Source: Opitutaceae bacterium TAV5
Lineage (GTDB): Bacteria > Verrucomicrobiota > Verrucomicrobiia > Opitutales > Opitutaceae
Reading direction: 5' to 3'
Length of the DNA stretch: 64,000 nt
Assembly (NCBI GenBank): GCA_000242935.3
Contig: CP007053.1
Coordinates: 4,015,001-4,079,000, forward strand
The notes under the pieces are model-generated. The model did no database searches. It saw only the letters and a list, made by a program, of their open reading frames with translations, and had not been told where the DNA came from. Position numbers and translations under genes: made by a program. This document shows, piece by piece, positions 44,609-56,737 of the stretch (within the stretch, counting starts at the first letter, position 1; each line of letters starts with the position of its first letter).

Positions 44609-46696
44609 ATGTTTTCCCTCCGCATCCCCTCGTCCTGCCGTCATGTCGTTCAGGTTTCTTTTTGCGCCGGTTTCTCATCCCTGCTGTTGGTCGCAGGCGT
44701 TGTCCGGGGGGCGCTTGCGAGCGAGCAGGTGAAGCCTTCCTGGGTGGGAGATTCCGACAAGCTGCCTGTCTTCCCGAAGCCTTTTCCGGAAAAGGCGTTC
44801 CCGGAACTGAAGGTGCTGCAGCCGGACGGCTCGCCTTACCGTGTTCCGCAAGAGGACTGGGCCGGCGCCCGCGAACGGGTGGCGAAGGACGCCGGATGGA
44901 AAACCTGGCTGGCGGGTGAACAACGGCAAGCAGACCGCTGGATGGCGCATCATCGTGATCGTGCCGAATGGCGCGCCGGATGGTGGCACGCGTTCGTCAG
45001 CCCGAAGGACGGGTCCTTTTTGGTCTGGACGGAGAAAATCCCCGGCGAGGAAACCGGCACGCTCAAAAGCCGCGCCGGCCATGACGTCGCCATCACCCCC
45101 GCCATCATGGGCGGGTGGGTATACGTTTTCCGCGGGAGACATATCCGGACGGCAAATACGGCGGCGGCGTTCTTTCGGTTGACGGGTGAGGAGCGTTACG
45201 CGGAATGGGCGGCGGCGCAGCTCGATTTTTATGCGGCAAATTATCTCGGCTGGTCGCTGCAAAACGGGGCGCGGATGGCCGGGCAGAGTCTGGAGGAGGC
45301 GATCTGGCTGATCCGGCTGGCGGATACGGCGCGGTTGCTGCGCGACTGGAAAGGCGTGACGCCGGCGCGCTGGCAGACATGGGTGGAAAAACTTCTCCGG
45401 CCGCAGGCCACGCTGCTCAACGATTCGTATCAGGCTATCCACAACATTGCGACCTGGCACCGGTCGGCGTCGGCGCAGGTGGCGCTGCTCCTCGACGACG
45501 GGCCGATGTGGCGGCAGGCGGTCGAGAGCCAATACGGGCTGCGGGCGCAACTGGCCCGCGGCGTGACGACGGATTATTTCTGGTACGAGCAGTCGATGGG
45601 CTACAACAACTACATCGTGAGCGCGGTCGAGCCGTTGCTGACGTTTGCCGGCCTGCTCGGACGGCGCGATGCATTGCGCGAGGAGGCGGCGATCGTGCAA
45701 AACCTTCTGCTGGCTCCTCTCGCCATCCGTTTTCCGGACAACACGCTGCCCAATCCGGCCGATGCCACATCGCGTCCGCGCGTACCGTCAACGTGGTTGT
45801 GCGACGGCTACCGGGTGCTGCCCACCACGCTCGGCCTGAAGCAGGCGGAGAGCGTGCGTTCGTGGAACACGTTGCTTGATCCGCCGTGGAAAGCACCGGG
45901 GAGCGCGGAGATGCCGCCGGTCGAATCGCGCCGAATGGACGGGTCACGGTTCGCCCTGCTCGCGAAAGGCAAGTGGCAGGTGTTTCTGCATTGCGGCCAG
46001 GTGGGCCGTCCGCACGCGCAGGACGAGGCGCTGAACTGGTCGGCGTCGTTCGACGGCGTGGACGTGACCCACGATCCGGGCACGGTGGGTTACGCGTCGG
46101 CCTTGCACCGCGACTATTTCAAGCGGGGGCTCACCCACAACGTGCCGCTGATCAACGGCGAAGGGCAGCAGCCGTGGAAGCCGGGCGAGTTGCGCGAGTT
46201 TGATGCCGCGCGCGGCGTGATGACGGCGGAGCAGCCCGACTACCGCAACGGCGCGCTCGCCCGCCGCACGTTGCGGATCGAGGGCGCCCGGCTGATCGAC
46301 GAAGCGACTGTCCGGCTGAAAAAAGACGGAAGGGATGGAAAAGACGGGAAGGCAGGCGGTGCTCTCGGCCTGGCTCTTCACCTGCAAGGCAAGGTGACGC
46401 TGCCCGCTGATTTCCAACCGGTGGCAACGGCGGCGTTTTCCCGGAACCGGCCCGCGGCGTTTCGTTACTGGAATGACGTCCGCTCCGCCACGTTCGAGAA
46501 CCGGGCGGAGTTCGTGGTCGAACTGGCCGGCGGAAAGCGGTTGCGGGTCAGCGTGGCGACGCCGGGGCGTTTTACCGTTTACCAGGGCGCCTCGCCCGAC
46601 ACACCGCGCCCTGCGCAACGCGCCGGCTTCTACATCGAGAGAGAAGGCCGGGCGGACGAGGCGACTTTCACGACCGAATTGTCCCCTGTGCAATAG
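44609..46696 (+). CDS. Secreted heparinase II/III-like (alginate-lyase-like) enzyme
   Basis: Encodes 695 residues. A signal peptide is plausible (long basic start, then VSFCAGFSSLLLVAGVVRGA). Residues ~60-400 are helix pairs of a toroid, with IHNIATWHRSASAQVALLLD and the active-site-like YEQSMGYNNYIVSAVEPLL. The C-terminal beta-sandwich contains HCGQVGRPHAQDEALNWSAS and DGVDVTHDPGTVGYASALH, typical of PL15/PL17 oligo-alginate lyases and related heparinase II/III proteins. A low-complexity stretch (KKDGRDGKDGKAGG) interrupts the beta-domain near residue 575. It follows the pseudopilin pair on the plus strand, continuing the pairing of pseudopilin and lyase. Exact PL family open. Confidence 0.85.
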   Translation: MFSLRIPSSCRHVVQVSFCAGFSSLLLVAGVVRGALASEQVKPSWVGDSDKLPVFPKPFPEKAFPELKVLQPDGSPYRVPQEDWAGARERVAKDAGWKTWLAGEQRQADRWMAHHRDRAEWRAGWWHAFVSPKDGSFLVWTEKIPGEETGTLKSRAGHDVAITPAIMGGWVYVFRGRHIRTANTAAAFFRLTGEERYAEWAAAQLDFYAANYLGWSLQNGARMAGQSLEEAIWLIRLADTARLLRDWKGVTPARWQTWVEKLLRPQATLLNDSYQAIHNIATWHRSASAQVALLLDDGPMWRQAVESQYGLRAQLARGVTTDYFWYEQSMGYNNYIVSAVEPLLTFAGLLGRRDALREEAAIVQNLLLAPLAIRFPDNTLPNPADATSRPRVPSTWLCDGYRVLPTTLGLKQAESVRSWNTLLDPPWKAPGSAEMPPVESRRMDGSRFALLAKGKWQVFLHCGQVGRPHAQDEALNWSASFDGVDVTHDPGTVGYASALHRDYFKRGLTHNVPLINGEGQQPWKPGELREFDAARGVMTAEQPDYRNGALARRTLRIEGARLIDEATVRLKKDGRDGKDGKAGGALGLALHLQGKVTLPADFQPVATAAFSRNRPAAFRYWNDVRSATFENRAEFVVELAGGKRLRVSVATPGRFTVYQGASPDTPRPAQRAGFYIEREGRADEATFTTELSPVQ

Positions 46697-46712
46697 ACGC
46701 TCGCTGCCGGAT

Positions 46713-46748
46713 GCCGGGGAAGGTGCTCGCAAAGACTCTTTCCCCGGC
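46713..46748. terminator. Hairpin between convergent genes
   Basis: A perfect 9-bp stem (GCCGGGGAA 46713-46721 with TTCCCCGGC 46740-46748) lies between the lyase stop (+) and the stop of the small secreted protein (-). The 18-nt loop is long and there is no T-run, so this is a weak call. Confidence 0.35.
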
Positions 46749-46796
46749 AAGGTAACGGGTGCCGGGGAGGAGGAGCGACCCTGCGGGCGAGGGGTT

Positions 46797-47327
46797 TTAC
46801 GGATGGTTTGTTTCCTGCAACCCGGAGAGCTGCTGGAGGAGCGTGTCGCAGAGAACCGGCTGCGGGTCGAGGTCCTGCATCTCGAGCCGGTAGTCGGACG
46901 GATCCGGGGGCGGGGTGAGGAGCGTGTAGTCGACCGGCATGTTTCCGCGACGGATGATCAGTTTGTAGTCGATATCCGGATTCGGACGGAGGACGGGCAT
47001 GCGGGACAGTGAGCCCGGTTCAGCGGGCCTGATGATGCGCATCCGTGCCAGCGGGGGCGGGACATCCTGGCGGGGAACGATGAGTGGTGGCGGTGTTGCC
47101 GGTTGTGATCCGGGGGAGGGGAAAGAGGACAACGGGGAGCAGGCGAGTGGATTGATGGGTTTTTTCGCCAGCGAGAGTTCGGGGAGCGTCAGTTTTTCGA
47201 CGAACGGAGCGGTGAGTGACGCGGAGGCTTCGGCAGAGGAGCCGGGGAGGTCGCCTGAGCCGGCTGCGGTGACAGGGAAAAGGGCGCACGCGAGAATCGG
47301 GAACACGGGATGGAGGGAAATGTTCAT
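46797..47327 (-). CDS. Small secreted Pro-rich protein, unknown
   Basis: Encodes 176 residues from the ATG at 47327 (MNISLHPVFPILACALFPVT), with a signal peptide cut near TAAGS. The mature protein is rich in Pro, Leu and Asp (QPATPPPLIVPRQDVPPPLA, DYTLLTPPPDPSDYRLEMQD) and has no family I recognise. Repeated xDYxLxxxxPPPDP-like segments suggest an extended chain. It is isolated between the convergent lyase gene and the multi-hairpin element that lies 89 bp upstream of its start. Confidence 0.65.
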   Translation of the reverse strand: MNISLHPVFPILACALFPVTAAGSGDLPGSSAEASASLTAPFVEKLTLPELSLAKKPINPLACSPLSSFPSPGSQPATPPPLIVPRQDVPPPLARMRIIRPAEPGSLSRMPVLRPNPDIDYKLIIRRGNMPVDYTLLTPPPDPSDYRLEMQDLDPQPVLCDTLLQQLSGLQETNHP

Positions 47328-47416
47328 GGCGAGCGTGAGAGTGTATGGCCTGAAGGAAGACACGCCGCGAGAGGATTTCCCGGGAGAAACCGGAAAAGAA
47401 TCCGGGCCGGGAGGAA

Positions 47417-47627
47417 AACCGCTAATGGATTTCGCCAACGGGCGAAATCTTCAAACACCCCTCCGGCTGATCGCCTCCGGAGCACACTGCCGGGGCCTGC
47501 TGATCGCAGGCCATTGAATCGAGTTTTCCCGGTCCGCGATAAGCGGACCCCGACAGTTTCTCGCTGCGACGATCAGTCGCAGCTTCACTCTCAAGATTTC
47601 GCCCGTTGGCGAAATCCATTAGCGGTT
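47417..47627. repeat. Multi-hairpin element with perfect 35-bp terminal inverted repeats
   Basis: Ends 47417-47451 and 47593-47627 are perfect 35-bp inverted copies, and each end is itself a 9-bp hairpin (47428-47449 on the left: GATTTCGCC/GGCGAAATC). Four more hairpins stand inside: 47461-47482 (CTCCGG/CCGGAG, inner GGC-TGATC-GCC), 47494-47512 (GGCCTGC/GCAGGCC, loop TGATC), 47531-47549 (GGTCCGC/GCGGACC, loop GATAA) and 47563-47583 (GCTGCGAC/GTCGCAGC, loop GATCA). No start-to-stop frame of note is present, and no target duplication is obvious. It fills most of the 331-bp gap 47328-47658. It could be a non-autonomous mobile element, a structured RNA or an attC-like recombination site. Confidence 0.88.
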
Positions 47628-47658
47628 CCTTCCTCTCCGGATACATGCCGCCGGCTGT

Positions 47659-47955
47659 TTATTTGACCGTGAAGTGAGCGTTGCTTGCCGCCAGAATGTA
47701 AAAGCTCGCACCGGCAGCCAGGACGATGATGGCGGCTGACACTGCCGCCACTTCACAGGTGGTTTCCCAAAAGGCATCCGCGGCGTCGCCAAGCCATGCG
47801 GGGATTTTCGATTTTTTCGTATCGGAAATTTCCGGACTTCTTGTCGCTTGTGTTATCGCTCCCTGATCCCCGGGCGAAATGTTCCCTCTGGATTGGCAGC
47901 CGGTGTACGCGATGCAGGTAAAGAGGAGCACGGCTATTCTGAACCAGGTTTTCAT
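47659..47955 (-). CDS. Small predicted lipoprotein with C-terminal membrane helix
   Basis: Encodes 98 residues from the ATG at 47955 (MKTWFRIAVLLFTCIAYTGC). The signal ends in an acceptable lipobox (YTGC), so Cys20 would be lipidated. Residues ~55-98 include a strongly hydrophobic segment (VSAAIIVLAAGASFYILAAS) near the C-terminus. No known family. It lies between the multi-hairpin element and the PFOR terminator, with its own strand the same as PFOR but separated by the terminator. Confidence 0.6.
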   Translation of the reverse strand: MKTWFRIAVLLFTCIAYTGCQSRGNISPGDQGAITQATRSPEISDTKKSKIPAWLGDAADAFWETTCEVAAVSAAIIVLAAGASFYILAASNAHFTVK

Positions 47956-48045
47956 GGGAGTGATCGGGGAGCTGTTGCTTGCAGTCACACTGTCTTTTCC
48001 GGACATGAAGACGAGGGTGAAGTACGGGGGCGTGCCGTGGGGAAG

Positions 48046-48067
48046 GCGGGCGGGACGCCCGCGCCAC
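48046..48067. repeat. REP-like 22-mer, identical to the copy at 678-699
   Basis: All 22 nt match 678-699 exactly, 47 kb away. Here it is a single arm without its inverted partner, upstream of the lipoprotein gene and beside the PFOR terminator. Confidence 0.8.
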
Positions 48068-48084
48068 GGTTGCGGAGAGTACAT

Positions 48085-48114
48085 AAAAAGCCCCGCCGGA
48101 GGGACCGGCGGGGC
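48085..48114 (-). terminator. Rho-independent terminator of the PFOR gene
   Basis: A perfect 10-bp GC stem (48090-48099 with 48105-48114), a 5-nt loop and, read on the minus strand, a run of five T (A-run at 48085-48089). It lies 34 bp past the PFOR stop. The clearest intrinsic terminator in the window. Confidence 0.85.
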
Positions 48115-48148
48115 CTGGCAGGGACTCAAGAGGCGAGGGAAAGGCCGG

Positions 48149-51799
<3,651 letters not shown>

Positions 51800-52284
51800 G
51801 TCGTGCGTGTTTGTCGTACAGGGGGCAGTGGTTGCTTGAATTGGTCGTTCTGTCCTCTATGGGGGCCACCATACTCCCGGGGGGGCCGCGCTACTCGGCG
51901 AGCGTTGTGCAAGCCTGTGCATTTCTTGCGGAGGGGTAGCACGGAACCGATCACCGGGGGCGGTTTCTACAGGAGAAGCGCAGGCCGGATGATGAACGGC
52001 AACACGCACTTTTTAAGTTTTTCTTATAATAAGAGAACGGATGATGAACATGGTAGATTTCTTGCAGCAGGATGCGGTCAGGGAAAAACCGGCGAAAGCT
52101 TCGGCCATAAAGGCGGAGCGGGCCTGCGCATGGGCGGAGGTGCAGATTCGGGGTGATGTCAGGGGCGAGAAGAACCTGGACAGCCCCCTGCATCCTTGAC
52201 GGGTGGCACGCCGGCACACGGTGGTCCGTGGGCGGGCAGAATTGTCATCCCGCGCACCAGAGGATGGATCGGAAGGAAACCGGC
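51800..52284. other. 485-bp gap upstream of nifJ; no confident gene
   Basis: The part next to nifJ must hold its promoter, but I could not fix -35 and -10 boxes. A short AT-rich patch with CTTATAATAAG lies at about 52020-52032. Short frames on the minus strand (to ~88 codons) have no start context, signal or family resemblance. The rest is GC-rich without repeats. Confidence 0.5.
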
Positions 52285-53685
52285 CTACTCCGGAGCTACG
52301 TAACCCCTGGGGCCGCCGAGCTTCATGAATTTGCCGTGCACATAAAGGCCGGCGACGAGGGCAAGGACGGCCAGCACGCCGGCAACGACGAAGGTGTAGC
52401 GAAACACGCCGCCGCTGCCATCGATGATGAGCCCCATCACCGGGGCGAGCGCCATGTTGGCAAACGCCGTGCAGACGCTGGCGGCGGAGGCGAACTGGGC
52501 GTACTTCTCATGAGGGAAAAGCCGCTGGCCGAGTGAGGCGGCGCTCGTGAAGTAACAGCCGGAAAGGACGCCATGCGCGACCCAGGCGACAAGAAACGAT
52601 GTGGCCGTGGTTGCGTAAAGGCTGCCGAAAAGCATCACGACGACGTAACCGGCCAATGTGCCGATGGCCATGCGCAGGGGATGAAAGGCATCCGCCATCC
52701 AGCCGAGGAAGAACGAGAGGCTCAGGGAAATCAGGTAGGTAAGCGCAAGGTATTTTCCGTAAACCTCCATGTCCACGCCAAGGCTGCGGGCGTAGGGAAT
52801 CGCAAAGATGTTGATCGGGCCAAAGGCCATCATCGCGACCTTCAGCAATATAAAAACCGAAAGGTAATAGGGATTGGTGAAGCACTCCTTGAGGTAGCGC
52901 TTGGTTTCACGCCACCATCCTCCGGCTCGGCCGGCCAGACCCGATTGGGCAGACGTGGCAGGAGGCGGAGGCGGCGGGTAGCTCCCTTCCTTCACCTTTA
53001 GGCAGGCCCACATGAAGGCGATGCCGTAGAATACGCCGATGAGGCAGAGAATGAGCGTAAAGTGACCGGGCACTTTTCCCATGATCCAGTAATTGAAGAT
53101 CATGCCGTCGATGAGGCTGATGGCGCGGAAAAGTCCGTAAAATCGACCAAGTAGTTCCTTGGGAACTACGTCGTTGATGAGTCCTCCGAAGACGGCGCCG
53201 CCGGCAATGGTGGCAAACTCGAAGGCTGCCCAGAAGACGCCGAAACAGACAACCGCCACGACCATTTCGCTCTGTTCGGGAAAGTGCCCGTGGACCCAGT
53301 GGGCGACGATCGGGGTGACGGCAATGCCGATCATGCCGAAAGCGGCGATGGGCGTGGTGACAATCAGGAAGGGAATGCGCCGTCCCCATTTGCCGCGGTG
53401 CCGGTCGGATTTTACACTGATGACCGGCCCGAGCGTCACTCCGATGAGCGCGGGGAAGGAGCTGATGAGCAGCCCGAAAAGCAGGTTGGGAACATTGAGG
53501 TGGTTGAGGTACCATTGCGCCATGGGGCCGACGGAGCGGTCGCGCATGGACCAGGCAAAGTCACCGAACAGGAGCCAGCAGAAAAGCACGACGAGGCCGC
53601 CGCTGGTGTAGACGAGCGTGCCGGAGCGCCAGGTTTTTGCGGCAGGCGGCGACGAGGGTGGGTTGTCGGCGGTGACGGGTGTCAT
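52285..53685 (-). CDS. MFS sugar transporter (GPH/SLC45-like)
   Basis: Encodes 466 residues with 12 predicted membrane segments. The DFAWSMRDRSVGPMAQWYL start, GKWGRRIPFLIVTTPIAAFG between segments 2 and 3 and the central cytoplasmic loop with a poly-Pro run (GSYPPPPPPATSAQSGLAGR) fit the glycoside-pentoside-hexuronide/SLC45-like branch of MFS. It probably imports a di- or monosaccharide released by the secreted enzyme encoded 136 bp upstream at 53822-55705. Same strand and likely same unit as that enzyme, the pseudopilin and the PEP-CTERM gene. Confidence 0.88.
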   Translation of the reverse strand: MTPVTADNPPSSPPAAKTWRSGTLVYTSGGLVVLFCWLLFGDFAWSMRDRSVGPMAQWYLNHLNVPNLLFGLLISSFPALIGVTLGPVISVKSDRHRGKWGRRIPFLIVTTPIAAFGMIGIAVTPIVAHWVHGHFPEQSEMVVAVVCFGVFWAAFEFATIAGGAVFGGLINDVVPKELLGRFYGLFRAISLIDGMIFNYWIMGKVPGHFTLILCLIGVFYGIAFMWACLKVKEGSYPPPPPPATSAQSGLAGRAGGWWRETKRYLKECFTNPYYLSVFILLKVAMMAFGPINIFAIPYARSLGVDMEVYGKYLALTYLISLSLSFFLGWMADAFHPLRMAIGTLAGYVVVMLFGSLYATTATSFLVAWVAHGVLSGCYFTSAASLGQRLFPHEKYAQFASAASVCTAFANMALAPVMGLIIDGSGGVFRYTFVVAGVLAVLALVAGLYVHGKFMKLGGPRGYVAPE

Positions 53686-53821
53686 AATGGTTGATGGCGT
53701 TGGCGCGATTCACCCACGGCGCAGGGTGCACGATGATACATTCACGCACGGGAGCGCGTTGCGCGATGGAGGGCGGCGAAAGACCGCGAGGCGGTTCCGG
53801 CGTCAGGAGGAGACGCCGGGC

Positions 53822-55705
53822 TCAGAATCGCAGCGAATAAACGAGCGAGCCGGTCGCGGGGATGCTGAGCGTGACCAGCCGTCGAGATGGCAGCGGGGCG
53901 TTTTGTTCCGAGACGCGGGGCTTGCCCCTGGCGCCTGTGTAAGCGAGCTCCACCAGGGGGGCCTTCCGGTTGGCGCGAAGAAGGGTCACTTTGTCACCGT
54001 CGATTTTGAGCGTGTCGTTCGCGGTGAGGATGAAGGGGAAACGCTCTTCAAAATCGCCTTTGGCCGTGATCCGGACGTCGATGCCGGAATCCTTTAGCGT
54101 CACGATTTTGTCTCCCTGGGAACCCAGCGGATAGGAGAGGGCCACATCGCCGTCGGGAAGGTCGGCGGCGAGCGGAAGCGGGGCGGGCGCGGGCTTGCCC
54201 GCGATGGCGAGGGTGGCGTTGATGCCTTCGTATTCAAATGGCAGTGACGCCCCGGGCGCGTGTGTGCCCCAGGATGGCTGATCGTTTTGCGCCTGGCCTT
54301 GCAGCAGGATGCCGGTGTCGGGGCGCCAGAGCAGGCCGAGGCCAAGGCGTTGTTTTCTGGAGGCGCGGGCGCCGGTGGCAAAGGCGCCGTACCAGGCGGG
54401 CCGGCGGGTGTAGTAATATTGGGCGTCGTACCGGGGATCGCGTCGCAAATGGTTGAAGCGGTCCCGGGCCAGGTAGGGCAATTGCTTGCGGGCTTCGTCG
54501 CGCTGGGCCTGGTCGGGATACCATGCGGAAGCGCGGCGCTTTTGGAAAACGTAGGGCGTGTAGGCCCAGAAGTCGCCCACCTTGAGCGGAGCGACTCCCG
54601 GCCAGCCGGAGGTCAGGCGTTCGCGTGTTTGGCGCAGGATGGCGGCCTGTTCCTCACGGGTGCGCGAAAGGGCGCGCGCTTCCGGAATGAATTCGGCCAT
54701 GGGCGTGTTGATCGGGTGAACAACGGGCTGCGACTGGCGGGTCTCGATGGCGCGATTGACGGCGAACCAGTTGGCGCCGGGCTGGAGCAGGGTGTTGTAG
54801 GAGAGAAACTCGAACCAGTGTTTTTCCTCCTCAATGAGCTGATCGGCGAAGGGCGTGCCACGCAGATAGAACCAGGCTCCCGCCGTGTTGGAGGCATGCG
54901 TTCCGAGAGTGTATCCAAAATCCGGACCCTTGGCCTCGTAGAAATAACCGGCGGTGCTTTGGAAGTCGGCGGTGCTTTGGCGGAAGCGTTTTTCCCAAAG
55001 GGCGCGGATCTCGGCGTCGTCGGGATGCAGGTGGAGCCATGCCAGGCCACCGGGCCAGGCGTTGCCATACTGGTTGGTGACAATGGTGGCATGCCGGTAA
55101 TAGTCGTCGCGGGAGAACAGGCGGACAAGGGCCTTGCGCTGCGTGGCGTGGGCGCGCTCGAGGACGGAGGCGTCAATGGGCACGGGGCCGCCGGAGGCGT
55201 CGGGCGCGGTGGCGATGGCGAGAAGCTCAAGGGTTTCGCCGAGGAATTTGGTCATGAAGCCGGTGGCGGCGAGATTCCACTTTTGAGGGCCGTATTCGGA
55301 AAAGGCACCATCCGGAGCCTGGATGTTTCCGATGAAGTCGAGCGCGGCTTCGAGGCGTGCCTTGACGGCAGGATGGCCACGATAAGGATTCCACGTGCGA
55401 TCCGCGGTGTAGAACCAGGCGAGCGAAAGAACGTTCTCCATGATCCGGGCGTTATAGGGCTGGTTGTCCTTGGCATTGCGCCAGACGACGAGGTCGATGA
55501 AACCCAGGTCGGGATCGTTTTCGCGCACGGCATTGGCGAGCTGCGCGAAGTGGGCGAGCGGAGTGACGAGGTCGAGATCATCGTCGCTGAAATCGGCGAC
55601 GGAGATTTTGGAAAAATCAACCGGAGGGACGGGGGACCAGGACGCGCCCGATACGACGGAACAAACGGCGAGCGTGGTGAGGGAGAGGACGGACAGGAGG
55701 CGCAT
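53822..55705 (-). CDS. Secreted helical-toroid enzyme, unknown specificity
   Basis: Encodes 627 residues with a signal peptide (LSVLSLTTLAVCSVVSGASW). Residues ~60-330 show helix pairs (MENVLSLAWFYTADRTWNPY, AALDFIGNIQAPDGAFSEYG, GNAWPGGLAWLHLHPDDAEI) like (alpha/alpha)6 lyases and hydrolases; the C-terminal third is beta-rich (DGDVALSYPLGSQGDKIVTL). It resembles polysaccharide-lyase-like proteins, but I cannot place it in a numbered family. It follows the pseudopilin by 193 bp, the gap containing inverted-repeat element C, and precedes the MFS carrier. Inferred role: extracellular glycan cleavage. Confidence 0.8.
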   Translation of the reverse strand: MRLLSVLSLTTLAVCSVVSGASWSPVPPVDFSKISVADFSDDDLDLVTPLAHFAQLANAVRENDPDLGFIDLVVWRNAKDNQPYNARIMENVLSLAWFYTADRTWNPYRGHPAVKARLEAALDFIGNIQAPDGAFSEYGPQKWNLAATGFMTKFLGETLELLAIATAPDASGGPVPIDASVLERAHATQRKALVRLFSRDDYYRHATIVTNQYGNAWPGGLAWLHLHPDDAEIRALWEKRFRQSTADFQSTAGYFYEAKGPDFGYTLGTHASNTAGAWFYLRGTPFADQLIEEEKHWFEFLSYNTLLQPGANWFAVNRAIETRQSQPVVHPINTPMAEFIPEARALSRTREEQAAILRQTRERLTSGWPGVAPLKVGDFWAYTPYVFQKRRASAWYPDQAQRDEARKQLPYLARDRFNHLRRDPRYDAQYYYTRRPAWYGAFATGARASRKQRLGLGLLWRPDTGILLQGQAQNDQPSWGTHAPGASLPFEYEGINATLAIAGKPAPAPLPLAADLPDGDVALSYPLGSQGDKIVTLKDSGIDVRITAKGDFEERFPFILTANDTLKIDGDKVTLLRANRKAPLVELAYTGARGKPRVSEQNAPLPSRRLVTLSIPATGSLVYSLRF

Positions 55706-55742
55706 GTGGGAATTAGAGGAGAGCCTGAAAATACATTTTTAA

Positions 55743-55843
55743 CCGCGAATGAACGCGAATTCGTGACGGCAGGAGAAGACAGGAGGTATGTATATGATTA
55801 TTTTAACAGGATAATATCGTGTCTGGTTCGCGCCCGTTCGCGG
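55743..55843. repeat. Inverted-repeat element C with CGCGAA period-10 arms
   Basis: Left arm 55743-55759 and right arm 55827-55843 are inverted with 14 of 17 matches; the three changes still allow G-T pairing. Each arm holds two CGCGAA units 10 nt apart. The AT-rich centre contains ATGATTATTTTAACAGGATA. It sits between the pseudopilin stop and the secreted-enzyme start, the same intergenic setting and ~100-bp size as the elements at 2992, 7023 and 7588. Confidence 0.8.
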
Positions 55844-55898
55844 CCAGTTTATCGGATTGGGGGAAGAATTTCGGGAGGCTCCCTTGATTCTCGATTTC

Positions 55899-56702
55899 TC
55901 AATAGCCGATGTGGACGTTGCGACCGAGGATTTCGCCTTTTTTAAACTGGCCGACGTGGCCGTCAACGAAGGCGACGTTGATGGTGTCGCCCGGATGGCG
56001 GTAGCGGAAAATGGCCTTGGAGGTGGGGTCGGGTTCGTCGCTGCTGGTGGCGATGGGCGTGGCACCGGAGGAATCGGTGGCCACGGTGCTGGTTGCCTCG
56101 GTGACGTTGTAGAAGTTGGATTGCGCGCCGCCCTGAGTCTGTTGCGCGGCGTCGGCGAACAGGATGACCTGGGTGGGACGTGGAACCGCGCCTTGCCGCA
56201 GGGGCTTTTTGCCTATACCCGCACTGTCCTTGCTGTCGTCCACCATGATTGCGGGGTGTGCGGCATACGAAACGAGGTTGGTTTCCTCCGCAACCGGGGG
56301 TATGTAGAGCCGCCCCGGACAGACGCCGACGGCGTTGCCCGTGCCGTAAATCTTGTCCGCATTCAGTTGTGTTTTCGAGCCGAGGTAGGGGCGCAGGGTT
56401 TGCGGCCAGAGCAGGGAGCCCGCGTTGTTGTTGTCAGAAGCGGCGACGCCGCTGCCGCCGTTCTGGACGGCGCGGGATGGCGGATAAAAACCGCGTTCGT
56501 CGGCGAACATCAGCGCGGCGATGGCGATCTGGCGGAGGTTGCTTTTGCAGGTGACGGTGCGTGCCGAGGCGCGCACACGCCCGACCGTCGGGATGATAAT
56601 GGCGGCGAGGATGCCGATGATGGCGATGACGGTCAGCAGTTCGATGAGCGTGAAGGCGCGAACGCGGGAAACACGCGGGGATTGGCGGATGATGGAGTGC
56701 AT
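55899..56702 (-). CDS. Pseudopilin-like protein with HX9-10DG C-terminus
   Basis: Encodes 267 residues: short leader MHSIIRQSPRVSRVRA, then [20 protein letters not shown], with A in place of the usual G at -1, which prepilin peptidases tolerate. SNLRQIAIAALMFADERGFY follows. The ending RHPGDTINVAFVDGHVGQFK has ten residues between H and DG. It lies 35 bp after the PEP-CTERM gene and upstream of the secreted toroid enzyme, completing the unit PEP-CTERM > pseudopilin > enzyme > MFS. Confidence 0.92.
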   Translation of the reverse strand: MHSIIRQSPRVSRVRAFTLIELLTVIAIIGILAAIIIPTVGRVRASARTVTCKSNLRQIAIAALMFADERGFYPPSRAVQNGGSGVAASDNNNAGSLLWPQTLRPYLGSKTQLNADKIYGTGNAVGVCPGRLYIPPVAEETNLVSYAAHPAIMVDDSKDSAGIGKKPLRQGAVPRPTQVILFADAAQQTQGGAQSNFYNVTEATSTVATDSSGATPIATSSDEPDPTSKAIFRYRHPGDTINVAFVDGHVGQFKKGEILGRNVHIGY

Positions 56703-56737
56703 GGCGGGGCGAGGTTGTTTTTTGGGAGTTTATGACA

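Noticed and set aside
47417-47627. CRISPR array reading of the repeated hairpins
   Set aside because: The hairpins differ in sequence, spacing is irregular, there is no repeat-spacer pattern and no cas gene in the window.
47417-47627. Insertion sequence reading of the perfect terminal inverted repeats
   Set aside because: At 211 bp with no transposase frame it cannot be autonomous, and no target-site duplication is visible; kept only as a possible MITE-like element.
52153-52536. 127-codon plus-strand frame near the MFS stop
   Set aside because: Mostly antisense to the MFS C-terminus, without signal or conserved motif.
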